From Bacillus sp. V2I10 (lineage in GTDB: Bacteria > Bacillota > Bacilli > Bacillales > Bacillaceae): a stretch of DNA of 64,000 bases. Below are positions 7,909 to 16,484 of this stretch, one piece after another. Below the pieces are notes generated by a model that worked only from the letters and a program-made list of their open reading frames with translations, was not told the DNA's origin and searched no databases. The first letter of the stretch is position 1. Every line of letters begins with the position of its first letter. Location: contig NZ_JAUSYV010000001.1 of NCBI RefSeq assembly GCF_030817055.1, positions 3,992,001 through 4,056,000 of the forward strand, written 5' to 3'. The position numbers were made by a program, and so were the translations under genes.

Positions 7909-8679
7909 ATGGATTGGCTGCAGGCAATGATATTAGGATTCATACAAGGTCTGACTGAATTTCTGCCGATAAGTTCAACAGGACATCTCTACTTGGGAAG
8001 AAAGCTGTTCGGAATGCAAGACGGAGGAATCTTTCTTGATACGATGCTGCACATCGGAACCTTTATCGCGCTCATCGTGTATTACAGAGATATTTTACTT
8101 AAGCTTTTAAAAAATCCTTTTACCAAGCTGACATTTTTATTATTTGTAGGAACACTGCCTGCCGTTTTCGCAGGGGTGTTTATCAGTGATTTTTTTGATG
8201 GCATTTCAAAGTCCGGTGTCACCATCGGGTGGGAATTTTTAATTACAGGAGTATTTTTATGGTTTGCGGATTCCATAAAAAAGGGTTCAAAAAAACTGGA
8301 TGATTTAACTGCAGGCGACGCTTTGTTTATCGGCTGTTTCCAGGCTTTTGCTATATTTCCCGCGATTTCAAGGTCAGGGATGACGATTGTAGGAGCATTG
8401 ATGCGAAAAATCGATAAAGAAACCGCAGCTTACTTTTCATTTTTGCTCTCCATTCCGGCCATATTTGGGGCTATCGTGTTTCAATCAGCAGATCTTTTCT
8501 CTGGGCAGGCAGCGGCTATCGGCTTCTTCCCTTTGCTCCTGGCAACTTTGAGCGCTGCATTTACGGGCTACATCGCAGTAAAATGGATGATCGGCTATGT
8601 AAAAAAGCACTCCTTAAAAGGATTTGCCGTATATGTTTGGGCGCTTGGGGTGTTAGTCATCGTCATTCAATCTATTTAA
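7909..8679 (+). CDS. uppP: Undecaprenyl-diphosphatase (BacA/UppP type)
   Basis: 256-residue integral membrane phosphatase that recycles undecaprenyl diphosphate to the monophosphate carrier for wall synthesis and confers bacitracin tolerance. Diagnostic motifs are GLTEFLPISSTGHL (about residues 14-27) and FPAISRSGMTI (about 148-158). The C-terminus has the usual run of helices. The start ATG 7909 follows GAGGTGAAGAA. The gene stands alone, followed by a hairpin terminator. It is slightly shorter than the E. coli protein, typical for Bacillus copies. Confidence 0.93.
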   Translation: MDWLQAMILGFIQGLTEFLPISSTGHLYLGRKLFGMQDGGIFLDTMLHIGTFIALIVYYRDILLKLLKNPFTKLTFLLFVGTLPAVFAGVFISDFFDGISKSGVTIGWEFLITGVFLWFADSIKKGSKKLDDLTAGDALFIGCFQAFAIFPAISRSGMTIVGALMRKIDKETAAYFSFLLSIPAIFGAIVFQSADLFSGQAAAIGFFPLLLATLSAAFTGYIAVKWMIGYVKKHSLKGFAVYVWALGVLVIVIQSI

Positions 8680-8683
8680 AATC

Positions 8684-8726
8684 AAAAAAAGTAGCCGCCT
8701 TTAAGAGGTACGGCTACTTTTTTTTG
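8684..8726 (+). terminator. Terminator of uppP
   Basis: GTAGCCG (8691-8697) with CGGCTAC (8711-8717), flanked by A and T runs (eight T). Confidence 0.85.
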
Positions 8727-8935
8727 TTGCAGCCCCCTCCTTTTTGGCATCGTTATTTTCTAAATGTATTCCTACAAAAAAGAGATCATAAACTTTTCAC
8801 CTTAAAAAACGAATCGAAATACGATCGTCTTTTTCCTGAAAGAATTGACAAGTTCAGCTAAAAACCATTTTTTTCTGCACATCATCCGCTCGTAATCGCA
8901 GAAGCTAAGAAAAAAAAGGAAAGCAGGAGAAAATC

Positions 8936-9793
8936 ATGCACACAATGTGGAAAGGGTCCATCAGCTTCGGACTGGTGAATATCCCAATCAAATTATATGC
9001 TGCTACTGAAGATAAAGATGTAAAGCTCAGAAATTTGCACAGTAAATGTCATACCCCCATTCAATATGAAAAAAAATGTCCTAACTGCGATGAAACAGTG
9101 GGGAATGACGATATTGTCAAAGGCTATGAATATGTGAAGGGCAAATTTGTCATTTTAGATGAAGAAGAAATGAAACAGCTTAAACAAGAGCATGAAGATA
9201 AAGCAGTCGAAATTATCGATTTTGTGAACTTGGAAGAAATTGATCCCATCTATTTCAACCGATCCTATTTTGTCGGCCCTGGAGAAAATGGAGGAAAAGC
9301 CTATTCGCTGCTTCGTGAGGCCCTTTTAAAATCAGGAAAAATCGGAGTTGCCGAAATGACCATCCGTTCTAAGCAGCAGCTCGCTGTTCTCCGCGTATAT
9401 CAGAACACAATTGTGATGGAAACCATTCATTATCCGGATGAAGTCCGGAATACTTCAGATGTGCCAAGTGTTCCTGAAAAAACAGAGCTTGGAGAAAAAG
9501 AACTTGAAACTGCGATTATGCTGATTGATCAGCTAACAACGACCTTTAACCCTGAAACTTACAAAGATGACTATCGGGATGCACTTCTTGGTCTCATACA
9601 AAAGAAAGCAGGCCAAAACGAAGGGAAAACACCGGCAGATGCTCCGCGTGAAAATGTCGTTGACTTAATGAGTGCTCTGCAGGCAAGCATTGACCGCTCA
9701 AAAGAAAAGCCGGCTAAAAAAGAGACTGCTCCCAAAAAACCTGAGCCTGCCAAAGCGAAGAAAAAAACGAAAACCGTCCGCAAAAAAGCGTAG
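8936..9793 (+). CDS. ku: Non-homologous end-joining protein Ku
   Basis: 285 residues forming the minimal bacterial Ku core (about 1-235), which homodimerises as a ring on DNA ends and recruits LigD. The start MWKGSISFGLVNIPIKLYAA is typical of the family. The tail (about 250-285) is Lys/Pro/Ala rich, as in Ku proteins that use a basic C-terminus to hold or slide on DNA. AGGAG lies before ATG 8936. ku and ligD are adjacent in B. subtilis, where they repair breaks in germinating spores. Here a HisB-type phosphatase gene on the other strand separates them. Confidence 0.95.
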   Translation: MHTMWKGSISFGLVNIPIKLYAATEDKDVKLRNLHSKCHTPIQYEKKCPNCDETVGNDDIVKGYEYVKGKFVILDEEEMKQLKQEHEDKAVEIIDFVNLEEIDPIYFNRSYFVGPGENGGKAYSLLREALLKSGKIGVAEMTIRSKQQLAVLRVYQNTIVMETIHYPDEVRNTSDVPSVPEKTELGEKELETAIMLIDQLTTTFNPETYKDDYRDALLGLIQKKAGQNEGKTPADAPRENVVDLMSALQASIDRSKEKPAKKETAPKKPEPAKAKKKTKTVRKKA

Positions 9794-9800
9794 TCATAAA

Positions 9801-9838
9801 GAACTCCTCGTCAGGTCAAACGAGGTTTTCTTCTTTCT
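9801..9838 (+). terminator. Terminator of ku
   Basis: CCTCGT (9806-9811) with ACGAGG (9820-9825), then TTTTCTTCTTTCTTT. It overlaps the 3' end of the convergent phosphatase gene. Confidence 0.65.
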
Positions 9839-10349
9839 TTATGATCCAATAAGCCGCTTCAAGCAGCGTATCAAAACAATAATCCGCACCGTGATCAGCG
9901 GAACCGATTAAAATTGTTTTTGCACCAGCACTTTTCCCTGCGAGGATATCTACATCACGGTCGCCGATCATGTAACTGTGTTCTAAATTGATTCCATATT
10001 TCTCAGCAAGAGTTGTAATCATGGCAGGCTCGGGTTTTCTGCAGCTGCAGCCTGCGTACGGAGCATGAGCGCAATAAGCAACCTCATGTATGCGGCCGCC
10101 TTCTTGTTCAATTTCCTTAATCATCTTTTGATGAATCCTCTGCAGCATCTCCTCCTTCATATATCCAAGCCCCACCCCTCCCTGATTCGTCACGACAAAA
10201 ATGGTAAAGCCTTTGTTATAGAGAAGGCTTACAGCTTTTGCCGCCCCTTCTAAAAGATATAGCTGAGATGGATGATTGACGAATTTGACACGGTCAGTCA
10301 AAACTTCATTTATGACGCCGTCGCGGTCTAGAAAAACAGCTTTATTCAA
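9816..10349 (-). CDS. HAD-superfamily D-glycero-heptose/histidinol-phosphatase-like phosphatase
   Basis: 177 residues when started at TTG 10347-10349 (MNKAVFLDRDGVINEV), nine bases from a GGGAG site; the open frame continues upstream without another site. The HAD nucleophile motif is DRDGVIN, motif II is VVTNQGGVG, and the acidic motif is MIGDRDVDILAG. The zinc-holding loop typical of GmhB/HisB-N enzymes is present (CAHAPYAGCSCRKPEP). The enzymes dephosphorylate sugar bisphosphates or histidinol phosphate. No heptose or histidine genes are nearby, so the substrate is unknown. It lies between ku and ligD on the opposite strand. Confidence 0.85.
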   Translation of the reverse strand: MNKAVFLDRDGVINEVLTDRVKFVNHPSQLYLLEGAAKAVSLLYNKGFTIFVVTNQGGVGLGYMKEEMLQRIHQKMIKEIEQEGGRIHEVAYCAHAPYAGCSCRKPEPAMITTLAEKYGINLEHSYMIGDRDVDILAGKSAGAKTILIGSADHGADYCFDTLLEAAYWIIKKEENLV

Positions 10350-10425
10350 GTTGAAACGCTCCCTTTCATAAATAGTATCCGTATGAGAAATAGTAAGTAA
10401 AAAAGAATGAAAAAGGACGATTGCC

Positions 10426-12264
10426 ATGTATGTTAAACCAATGCTTCCAACACTCTCAGCAGGAATACCTGAAGGAGAAAACTGGAGCTATGAAGTCAAA
10501 TATGATGGATTCAGGGCAATTTTGTCCATTTCAGAAGAAGGCATCACGTTTACGAGCCGAAATGGGAAAGATTTAGGCGCTCTTTTCCCCGAAATCATGA
10601 ACGCTGTCCAATCTATCTTTGACAGACTGAAAGAATTTATGCCGTGCATGTTTGACGGCGAGCTTGTCTCATTAAAAAATCCATATAAAGCATCCTTTGA
10701 AGTCATTCAGCAGCGCGGAAGGCTGAGGGCCAAAGAAAAGATCAATCTAGAGGCAGAAACAAATCCATGCCAGTATTTAATCTTTGACCTTCTTGAATCC
10801 AAGCAGGAAAAAACAGCTTTTCATGACTATCTTTCACGAAAAACGCTCTTAAATAACATCGCTTCAGCATGCGGTCTGCCTCTTGAACCCAGTAAGAGCA
10901 ATCAGCTCATCCAATACGTTCCTTCCTATGCTAGCCATGAGACTTTATGGAGCGGCATTCGTGCATTTGACGCGGAAGGAATAATTGCAAAAGAACATAA
11001 AAGCAAGTGGGAGGCCGGAGTGCGAACGAAGTCCTGGCTGAAAATAAAAAATTACAAACATGCTTTGTTTTTCATTATAGGATATGACAAGAAGAATGGG
11101 TATTTTAAAGCGGGTGTTTTCAAAGGAAAGAATGTGATAGACGCGGGTGTTTTTTCTCACGGGCTGGAGGGGGCTGACCGTGACTCGTTAATTAAGATTC
11201 TAAAGGAAAATAAGGATAGCGAGGATTCACAATGGATCACGATTTCCCCTGCGATCTGCGTGGAGCTGCAATTTCTGGAGTTCTATAAAAATCAGCTGCG
11301 TGAGCCCTCTTTTTCTGCCTTCAGGTTCGACCTTTCCCCGCATGAATGCACCTGGGAGCAGCTGAAGCTTAATGCTGTTTCGTTTCACGAAGATGTCCAG
11401 ATCACACATCCTGATAAACCGCTGTGGGAAAGTCCACTGCGGACGAAATCAGACTATCTGGCTTATTTAGTGGAGGTTTCTGATTATATGCTTCCTTTCT
11501 TGAAAAATAAACCTCTCACGGTTATTCGATATCCGCACGGTACCTTTGATGAGGCCTTTTATCAAAAAAATTGCCCGGATTATGCGCCTGAGTTTGTGGA
11601 AACCGCAAAGCAGGATGGAATCGACTATATCATGTGCAACGACATCTCAACCTTGATCTGGCTTGGAAATCAGCTCGCCCTGGAATTTCATATCCCTTTC
11701 CAGACTTATGATTCCTCTTGTCCGAATGAAATTGTCTTTGATTTAGATCCTCCATCGAGGACTGATTTTCACTTGGCTGTTTCAGCAGCGCTCGAAATGC
11801 GCAAACTCTTTGACTCATTCGGTCTTGCCTCTTTCCCAAAACTATCAGGCGGAAAAGGAATACAAATTCATATTCCCATTACCAATAATCGGTTTTCATA
11901 TGAGCAGACAAAAAAGTTTACATCCTTTATTGCGGCTTACTTAGTCAATGCATTCCCAGAATTGTATACGATCGAACGGCTTAAAAAGAACCGCGGAAAC
12001 AGACTGTATGTCGACTACATTCAACATGCTGAAGGAAAAACGATTATTGCGCCCTATTCTGTCAGAGGGAATCCTGAGGGTGCATATGCAGCGGCCCCTT
12101 TATTCTGGGATGAAGTGATGCAAGATCTGAAGGTTAATCAGTTTACTATGGATTATGTAGCAGAGCGGATTAAAAAGGGCTGTCCATTTCAAGATTACTT
12201 CTCTTCGCCTCAGGACGAAGTGATTCAGCAGGTATTAGATTTTATAGAGAAAAATAAGCAGTAA
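10426..12264 (+). CDS. ligD: ATP-dependent DNA ligase/polymerase LigD
   Basis: 612 residues with an N-terminal ATP-dependent ligase domain (catalytic Lys25 in EVKYDGFR, then the OB-fold part to about 300) and a C-terminal primase-like polymerase domain (about 325-600), where the metal-binding motif FDLDPPS is visible. There is no phosphoesterase domain, and the order ligase then polymerase matches the 611-residue B. subtilis LigD. It fills and seals double-strand breaks bound by Ku. The start ATG 10426 follows AAAAAGGACG. It is divergent from the HisB-like gene with 76 bp between. Confidence 0.95.
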   Translation: MYVKPMLPTLSAGIPEGENWSYEVKYDGFRAILSISEEGITFTSRNGKDLGALFPEIMNAVQSIFDRLKEFMPCMFDGELVSLKNPYKASFEVIQQRGRLRAKEKINLEAETNPCQYLIFDLLESKQEKTAFHDYLSRKTLLNNIASACGLPLEPSKSNQLIQYVPSYASHETLWSGIRAFDAEGIIAKEHKSKWEAGVRTKSWLKIKNYKHALFFIIGYDKKNGYFKAGVFKGKNVIDAGVFSHGLEGADRDSLIKILKENKDSEDSQWITISPAICVELQFLEFYKNQLREPSFSAFRFDLSPHECTWEQLKLNAVSFHEDVQITHPDKPLWESPLRTKSDYLAYLVEVSDYMLPFLKNKPLTVIRYPHGTFDEAFYQKNCPDYAPEFVETAKQDGIDYIMCNDISTLIWLGNQLALEFHIPFQTYDSSCPNEIVFDLDPPSRTDFHLAVSAALEMRKLFDSFGLASFPKLSGGKGIQIHIPITNNRFSYEQTKKFTSFIAAYLVNAFPELYTIERLKKNRGNRLYVDYIQHAEGKTIIAPYSVRGNPEGAYAAAPLFWDEVMQDLKVNQFTMDYVAERIKKGCPFQDYFSSPQDEVIQQVLDFIEKNKQ

Positions 12265-12630
12265 CACCTCTTTAATTAGGCGGTCAAAGGAAAAAAGACA
12301 GCAATCTTGCCATTTGGGAAAGAATTTGAAGAGAAATCGGCAAGTAACCAGGTAAAACAAATACGTTCATAAAAAAAGGGTGCTCCATTCCGGAACACCC
12401 TGAACAATTATTTATGGAAATCTATCTCTTTTACAAGCTTTGTAGTCTGTTTCAGCAGATAACACGTTTACCTTCAATCGCCTGAATCATTTTTTTTAGT
12501 TGTTTCAAAAGACATGCTTTTCTCTAACTCAACCTCCATTGTGATGAATCCTTCTTCAAAAGAGCCCAAGCATAATTCAGGAGGCGGCAGTCAAAAATAA
12601 AGCATAACCTTACATATTTGGAGCCAATCT
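12265..12630. other. Gap after ligD with a decayed small leftward frame
   Basis: On the minus strand AGAAGGA precedes ATG 12537-12539 (MEVELEKSMSFETTKK), but the frame ends after 21 codons beyond an eight-A run. Removing one A would let it continue MIQAIEGKRVIC to 12452. This may be a short broken gene, because a leftward terminator follows. No function is recognised. Confidence 0.25.
12371..12400 (-). terminator. Leftward terminator
   Basis: GGGTGCTCC (12378-12386) pairs with GGAACACCC (12392-12400) with one mismatch; a seven-T run follows on the minus strand. It fits a leftward transcript from the decayed frame at 12452-12539. Confidence 0.55.
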
Positions 12631-13458
12631 ATGCCTAATTTCACTTGGTTTTTCCTGCTGTTTATTATAAGCCTGTTCCTTGCCGCTGCTGCGGTAAAAA
12701 AAGACCGGAATATGCTGATTCCCTTATGGTTATTCAATGCAGGTCTTGCTTACCTGTTTGAAATTCTCATTTTTGTTTTCTTAAAGTCATACACGTATAA
12801 GCCTGAGGTTTTCGCAGCGCCCTTCTTCGACAGCACATTTGGCTCGCTTATCAGTCAGGTTATGATTGTGCCGATGTCCGCTGTCGTCATCGCCTTTTAC
12901 AAATTAGGTGTTCCAGTCATGCTGCTGGTCAGTTTTTGCATATCCGCTATAGAAGTCCTATTTTTGCATTTAGAAATATACGAGCACAACTGGTGGAAAA
13001 CTTATTTTACGACCTTTTTGCTTCCAGTTGCTTTTTATATTTCTTCCATGTGGTACAGATTGTTAAAAAAAGGGAACCACCTGGCGAAAATGGTTTCTCT
13101 CTACTTAATAAATGTATCAATTTCCCTTTCCCTGACATGGGCAGCAACCGTTCCTCTCTCCATGTATTATTTTCAGCCTGGCTGGTTTTCGGATGCAGCA
13201 CGGGATCATATCGCAGGCAACTCCCTCTTTTTTAGCTTTGCAAGCTTAATTTATTCATTCATAACAATCTCGAAAAAAAAATCGTTTAAAGCCTTCTTAT
13301 TCGGATGCTTGCTGATTGTACAGCTTCTCCTGCTGCAGAAAGACTTTGTTGTATCGTTTCATGGATTTTTTTCATTTGCAGCACTTCATTTGTTTATTGC
13401 GGGAGTGAGCAGTCTTGTTTGGATTTCTTTCTTGCAAAAAAAGAATAGAAAAAAATAA
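12631..13458 (+). CDS. Polytopic membrane protein of unknown function
   Basis: 275 residues with about eight hydrophobic segments (near 4-20, 28-52, 75-95, 97-115, 125-145, 155-180, 195-215, 225-270) and a short basic C-terminus. It vaguely resembles the CBO0543-type Firmicute membrane family (an EHNWWKTYFT-type loop between helices), but that link is weak. The start ATG 12631 has GGAG nine bases upstream. It is single, ended by a hairpin. No catalytic motif is visible. Confidence 0.65.
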   Translation: MPNFTWFFLLFIISLFLAAAAVKKDRNMLIPLWLFNAGLAYLFEILIFVFLKSYTYKPEVFAAPFFDSTFGSLISQVMIVPMSAVVIAFYKLGVPVMLLVSFCISAIEVLFLHLEIYEHNWWKTYFTTFLLPVAFYISSMWYRLLKKGNHLAKMVSLYLINVSISLSLTWAATVPLSMYYFQPGWFSDAARDHIAGNSLFFSFASLIYSFITISKKKSFKAFLFGCLLIVQLLLLQKDFVVSFHGFFSFAALHLFIAGVSSLVWISFLQKKNRKK

Positions 13459-13491
13459 AAAAGAATGCCAAGATTAATCGGCATTCTTTAT
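13459..13491. terminator. Hairpin after the membrane protein gene
   Basis: AAGAATGCC (13461-13469) with GGCATTCTT (13480-13488). T-richness is better on the minus strand, so it may act in both directions. Confidence 0.6.
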
Positions 13492-13754
13492 AACTTATGA
13501 CCATTTTTCTTCAGCTGTTATCCATTGATTCCCTTTTTTATATCAATTGATTGAGCTTTTGCTCGTAAAAGTACTCAAAATTTTCAAACTGGGAAATGTA
13601 TAGTTCATAAAATATGATTTCATTTAGAATTCTCACTTTTGAGATGGCCTGCTGCTCTATTTGAACTTTTCTAAAGGCGTGTTTTTATAGGACGAATGTA
13701 TAGATCAACTGAAAACAATAAACTCCCTGCATGAAATATGATTCTGATAAAATC
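13492..13754. other. AT-rich gap with nothing recognised
   Basis: No gene-like frame, ribosome site or clear repeat was found between the two flanking hairpins. Confidence 0.5.
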
Positions 13755-13784
13755 CAAAAAATCCCGGCATCTGCGGGATTTTTA
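13755..13784 (-). terminator. Terminator of the MarR gene
   Basis: AAATCCCG/CGGGATTT hairpin with A and T flanks; it starts inside the stop codon region of the leftward MarR gene. Confidence 0.75.
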
Positions 13785-14240
13785 ACGAAACAATAAATGC
13801 TGGCTATGAACGCCTGCTTTTTTCAGCAAGGCCATGAGCTGCTGCTGTTCCTCTGTTGATAGTCCGGAAAATGCGCGTGCCATTCTTAGCGTGTGAATCG
13901 GGTAGATTTCATCCAGGTAGGTTCGTCCTTTTTCAGTCAGCTTCGCATAGACAGAACGTTTATCTTTAGGATCTTGTTCACGGTAAATAAATTCATTTTT
14001 TTCAAGCTTATCAATCACGTAGGTGACATTGCCGCTTACAAGCAGCAGTCTTGAACCGATTTGCTGAAGCTTTTGCGGTCCCTTCGTGTAAAGCAGTTCA
14101 AGCACTGAAAACTCCGTCGGATTAAAGCCGTGTTCTTTGCTGTCGCGGATGGAGTGCTCTGACACACTTTTAAAAGCTCTTGCAAACGTTTTAAATAAAT
14201 TCAATGCAAGTTCAAGTTCTTCATCTGTATAAGACATCAT
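13782..14240 (-). CDS. MarR-family repressor, MhqR-like
   Basis: About 152 residues with a winged helix-turn-helix at 45-115 (HGFNPTEFSVLELLYTKG, then LLLVSGNVTYVIDKLEKN and the basic wing PKDKRSVYAKLTEKG). The closest remembered relative is B. subtilis MhqR, which senses quinones and catechols; the shared LLxxSGxxTYVxDKLEK recognition segment suggests that. No target dioxygenase or reductase gene is adjacent, so the regulon is unknown. Three in-frame ATGs are close together; ATG 14238-14240 is best spaced (eight bases) from AAGAGGG. Confidence 0.75.
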   Translation of the reverse strand: MMSYTDEELELALNLFKTFARAFKSVSEHSIRDSKEHGFNPTEFSVLELLYTKGPQKLQQIGSRLLLVSGNVTYVIDKLEKNEFIYREQDPKDKRSVYAKLTEKGRTYLDEIYPIHTLRMARAFSGLSTEEQQQLMALLKKAGVHSQHLLFR

Positions 14241-14379
14241 TCTCATCGCCCTCTTACTTTAACATTCTTAAAATGTCTTAAGATTCACACAGTTCTACTA
14301 TTTATTCTACTATCAATCCTGTGTTTTTTGAAGTAGTTTCTTTCTTGATTTACCAGATTCATAGGATATAGTAAGGCCA

Positions 14380-14457
14380 ATGATTACCCGATTTCTGGAT
14401 TTGAACTGTATTGAAGACTCATTCCGGTCCTATGATTACCCCACTCCTGGATTTGAA
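14380..14457. repeat. Two 26-bp direct repeat copies reaching into the end of mobA
   Basis: ATGATTACCCGATTTCTGG plus ATTTGAA at 14380-14405 is repeated at 14432-14457 with 23 of 26 identities. The second copy covers the last codons of mobA, so the C-terminal tail of that protein is made partly from repeat sequence. Confidence 0.7.
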
Positions 14458-15035
14458 TTTTCATGTGACTGCTCTCCTAAAATCATTAAATCCTCTCTTC
14501 GATTCATATTGGCAAAAAGGCCGGGATTCTTAAAATTCGATTCATTTAAATAGACAGGATTTAACTTGTCCAACAGAGTCATCATTTTTAATTCTTTAAG
14601 ATCTAATAGTCTCTCAATCTCAGGTAAAACAGTGCAATGATACAAAGCACAGAGAGGATGATATTTTCCATCAATGACAGGAATAACAGCAGGATGTTTT
14701 TCATTTATGCCAGATAACAGAGCTGCCAGAATATCCCGATCAATAAGCGGCATATCGCATGCCAGTACAAGATACCATTCTGCCTGAACCTCTTTCATTG
14801 CTGTATACAGTCCAGCGAGAGGACCCATCCCCCTATATTTGGCGTTATCCAAGATATATTGAACGTTTTCAGCAGAATAATCCAATCGCCCGATGACTGC
14901 CACAACTTCTGTTACCGCTTTCAAATTCTTTAGTGCAAGCTCTAAAAAAGTGCTGTTTTTATAAGGTTCTATGGCTTTATCTGAGCCAAACCGGCGTGAT
15001 TGCCCGCCGGCTAAAACAATACCTGCAAGTTTCAT
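14436..15035 (-). CDS. mobA: Molybdenum cofactor guanylyltransferase MobA
   Basis: About 199 residues of the MobA nucleotidyltransferase family, which adds GMP to molybdopterin to make the guanine dinucleotide cofactor. The N-terminal GTP site is AGIVLAGGQSRRFGSDKA; the metal-binding ACDMPLID motif is at about residue 97. ATG 15033-15035 is ten bases after AGGAG; another ATG two codons upstream is only four bases away. No other molybdenum cofactor gene is in the window, so it is an isolated copy. The C-terminal residues after MILGEQ lie in an intergenic-type repeat and are unlikely to be original. Confidence 0.9.
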   Translation of the reverse strand: MKLAGIVLAGGQSRRFGSDKAIEPYKNSTFLELALKNLKAVTEVVAVIGRLDYSAENVQYILDNAKYRGMGPLAGLYTAMKEVQAEWYLVLACDMPLIDRDILAALLSGINEKHPAVIPVIDGKYHPLCALYHCTVLPEIERLLDLKELKMMTLLDKLNPVYLNESNFKNPGLFANMNRREDLMILGEQSHENSNPGVG

Positions 15036-15041
15036 ACCCAT

Positions 15042-15541
15042 TTAGCTCCTGCCTTCATATCTTTTCATTATCTTAACACACAATGATAAGCAGAGGCTAT
15101 TTTCTGCAAGCGAACTGTGTGGAAGAACGTAGAAAAAATCCTTCTAAATGATTGATAGAGAAGAATTCATCGTTTGTAAGCCTTGGAAAGTCTCTTCAAT
15201 CATAACGACTATGTTGTTCGCTTTATTTTTAAAAATTGATTTTTACAGATTGGTGAGGGATTTTTTTAAGGGGAATATAGATGGATTTCCAATAAGCGGC
15301 TAGGATAGGATGCGCTGAAGCTGCTTCGATCATATTTGCTGTGCAGATTGAAGTGATGCCTTTCCCGCAAGAAAAAAAGCCGGAGAAGAACTCGACTTTG
15401 AACCGAGGCTTTCATATTCAATGAATTTATCGAAAACAGCAGGCACGAGATCAATTTGCCTCCGAAAAAGTTCCTCCTAGCCCCAATAAAGACAAGGTCA
15501 CATGCAGACTGAATGCTTTCTTTATAAGCACTCTGAACTGC
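15042..15541. other. 500-bp gap, possible decayed coding sequence
   Basis: No intact gene. On the minus strand, short stretches between about 15300 and 15530 read like protein in alternating frames (for example KESIQSACDLVFIGARRN and SSPAFFLAGKASLQSAQQ), each ending quickly in stops. This suggests an old frameshifted gene, but no family is recognised. Confidence 0.25.
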
Positions 15542-15727
15542 TTATACAGACTTTTTATGTGAAAGCTTGATTAAAGGGATATTGTTATAAAAATAATGGT
15601 ATTCCTTTTTTAATTCTGACAGCGTCATGCTGCTCAAAACTTCTTGATTATAGATGCCAAGAGCTAATAGTTTCTTGCAGTAAAAGGCTCTTTGATCTTC
15701 CAATGCTTTTTGAAATAATTTACTCAT
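15542..15727 (-). CDS. Fur-regulated basic protein A (FbpA)-like small protein
   Basis: 61-residue protein beginning MSKLFQKALEDQRAFYCKKL and continuing LALGIY and TLSELKKEYHYF. This matches the pattern of the FbpA family of short, mostly basic helical proteins, known in B. subtilis as Fur-controlled helpers of iron sparing with the FsrA sRNA. The start is ATG 15725-15727, after AAAGGGGA; the open frame extends further upstream without a ribosome site. No clear Fur box was found upstream, so iron control is not shown here. Confidence 0.6.
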   Translation of the reverse strand: MSKLFQKALEDQRAFYCKKLLALGIYNQEVLSSMTLSELKKEYHYFYNNIPLIKLSHKKSV

Positions 15728-15879
15728 TTTCTCATTTCCCCTTTCCATTTGTCCTCTCTTCACTCTACCCGTTAATTGTTGCTCTTCAATTAAGAAAGTG
15801 TAAAAATTCACTGACATGTGTTAAAAAGCTGTAAATGGTCGACACTAGTTTCTAAAACGCTCTGGGAGATGATGAAACA

Positions 15880-16146
15880 GTGAAGCACATTCGGCTGGCA
15901 GCATACCGAATAAATCAGCATAATCAAGACATTTACTTCCTTAATACACTTGAACCAAAACATGAGCAGCTCTTTTTCGCACGCCTTTCTATTCCTGATA
16001 AAAAGCTTCTTTTTATATGTGCTTATGAAACAAAACAGGATCGCTTTGGTGATGTAACCTCTTTATTCACAGAGGAATACATCGATGAGCTGAATCAATT
16101 TTTGGCAGGCTATTCCTCCTATCCGCTCAGCAGTCAATCAGGATGA
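15880..16146 (+). CDS. Hypothetical 88-residue protein
   Basis: GTG start at 15880 with GGGAGATGATG upstream. The protein is soluble-looking, with aromatic-rich segments (LNTLEPKHEQLFFARLSIPDKKLLFICAYE) and an acidic middle. No family is recognised. Its last nine bases overlap the 3' end of the convergent 51-residue gene. Confidence 0.5.
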   Translation: MKHIRLAAYRINQHNQDIYFLNTLEPKHEQLFFARLSIPDKKLLFICAYETKQDRFGDVTSLFTEEYIDELNQFLAGYSSYPLSSQSG

Positions 16147-16293
16147 TTTTTTTAAGAAGCCGTTTTGCACAAAACGCAGAAATTCATGAGCATCTTTCCC
16201 GATAACGGTTTGGAGATCCTCAAGCATCTCATCCCTCCTTACATCTAATTCAACGATTTTTTTGGCAATTTCAGCTGCCTTCTTCATGTCCAT
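16138..16293 (-). CDS. 51-residue small protein divergent from tnrA (YkzB-like position)
   Basis: Starts at ATG 16291-16293 after a near-perfect AAGGAGGAG. The sequence begins MDMKKAAEIAKKIVELDVRR and continues as amphipathic helix with acidic and basic residues, no membrane segment. It is divergent from tnrA, and a perfect TnrA box (16358-16374) lies about 73 bp upstream of its start, a spacing suited to TnrA activation. In B. subtilis the small ykzB-ykoL genes hold this place and depend on TnrA. Orthology to YkzB is suggested by size and location, not proven. The function is unknown. Confidence 0.7.
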   Translation of the reverse strand: MDMKKAAEIAKKIVELDVRRDEMLEDLQTVIGKDAHEFLRFVQNGFLKKSS

Positions 16294-16325
16294 GCTGTCT
16301 CCTCCTTCAAACTCTTACTGTTAGT

Positions 16326-16374
16326 TTAATAAGAAGCAAATGAAATATCAGCATTATTGTCAACATACCTTACA
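16326..16374 (-). promoter_or_regulatory. TnrA box and -10 region for the divergent small gene
   Basis: TGTCAACATACCTTACA (16358-16374) fits TGTNA-N7-TNACA exactly. A TATTAA -10-like box on the minus strand (16326-16331) puts the start of transcription near 16318, about 48 bp from the box centre, the distance usual at TnrA-activated promoters. Confidence 0.65.
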
Positions 16375-16400
16375 CGTTTTTTTCTTTTTCTCACAAACCA

Positions 16401-16452
16401 TGTTAGATTTTCTCACAAAACTTCACTTTTTCCGTTGAGGGTGAGGTATAAT
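16401..16452 (+). promoter_or_regulatory. TnrA box and -10 box of tnrA
   Basis: TGTTAGATTTTCTCACA (16401-16417) is a second exact TGTNA-N7-TNACA. TATAAT (16447-16452) puts the start of transcription near 16459, about 50 bp downstream of the box centre. This fits positive autoregulation of tnrA as known in B. subtilis. Confidence 0.8.
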
Positions 16453-16484
16453 TGGAAAAAGAATCTAATGTGCGGGGTGGAAAG

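Noticed and set aside
8750..8935. SigG promoter before ku
   Set aside because: Expected from B. subtilis, but only a weak GAATTG/CATTTTT pair with too long a spacer was found.
15266..15454. 62-codon minus-strand frame
   Set aside because: Neighbouring frames look equally protein-like in patches; treated as possibly decayed sequence, not a gene.
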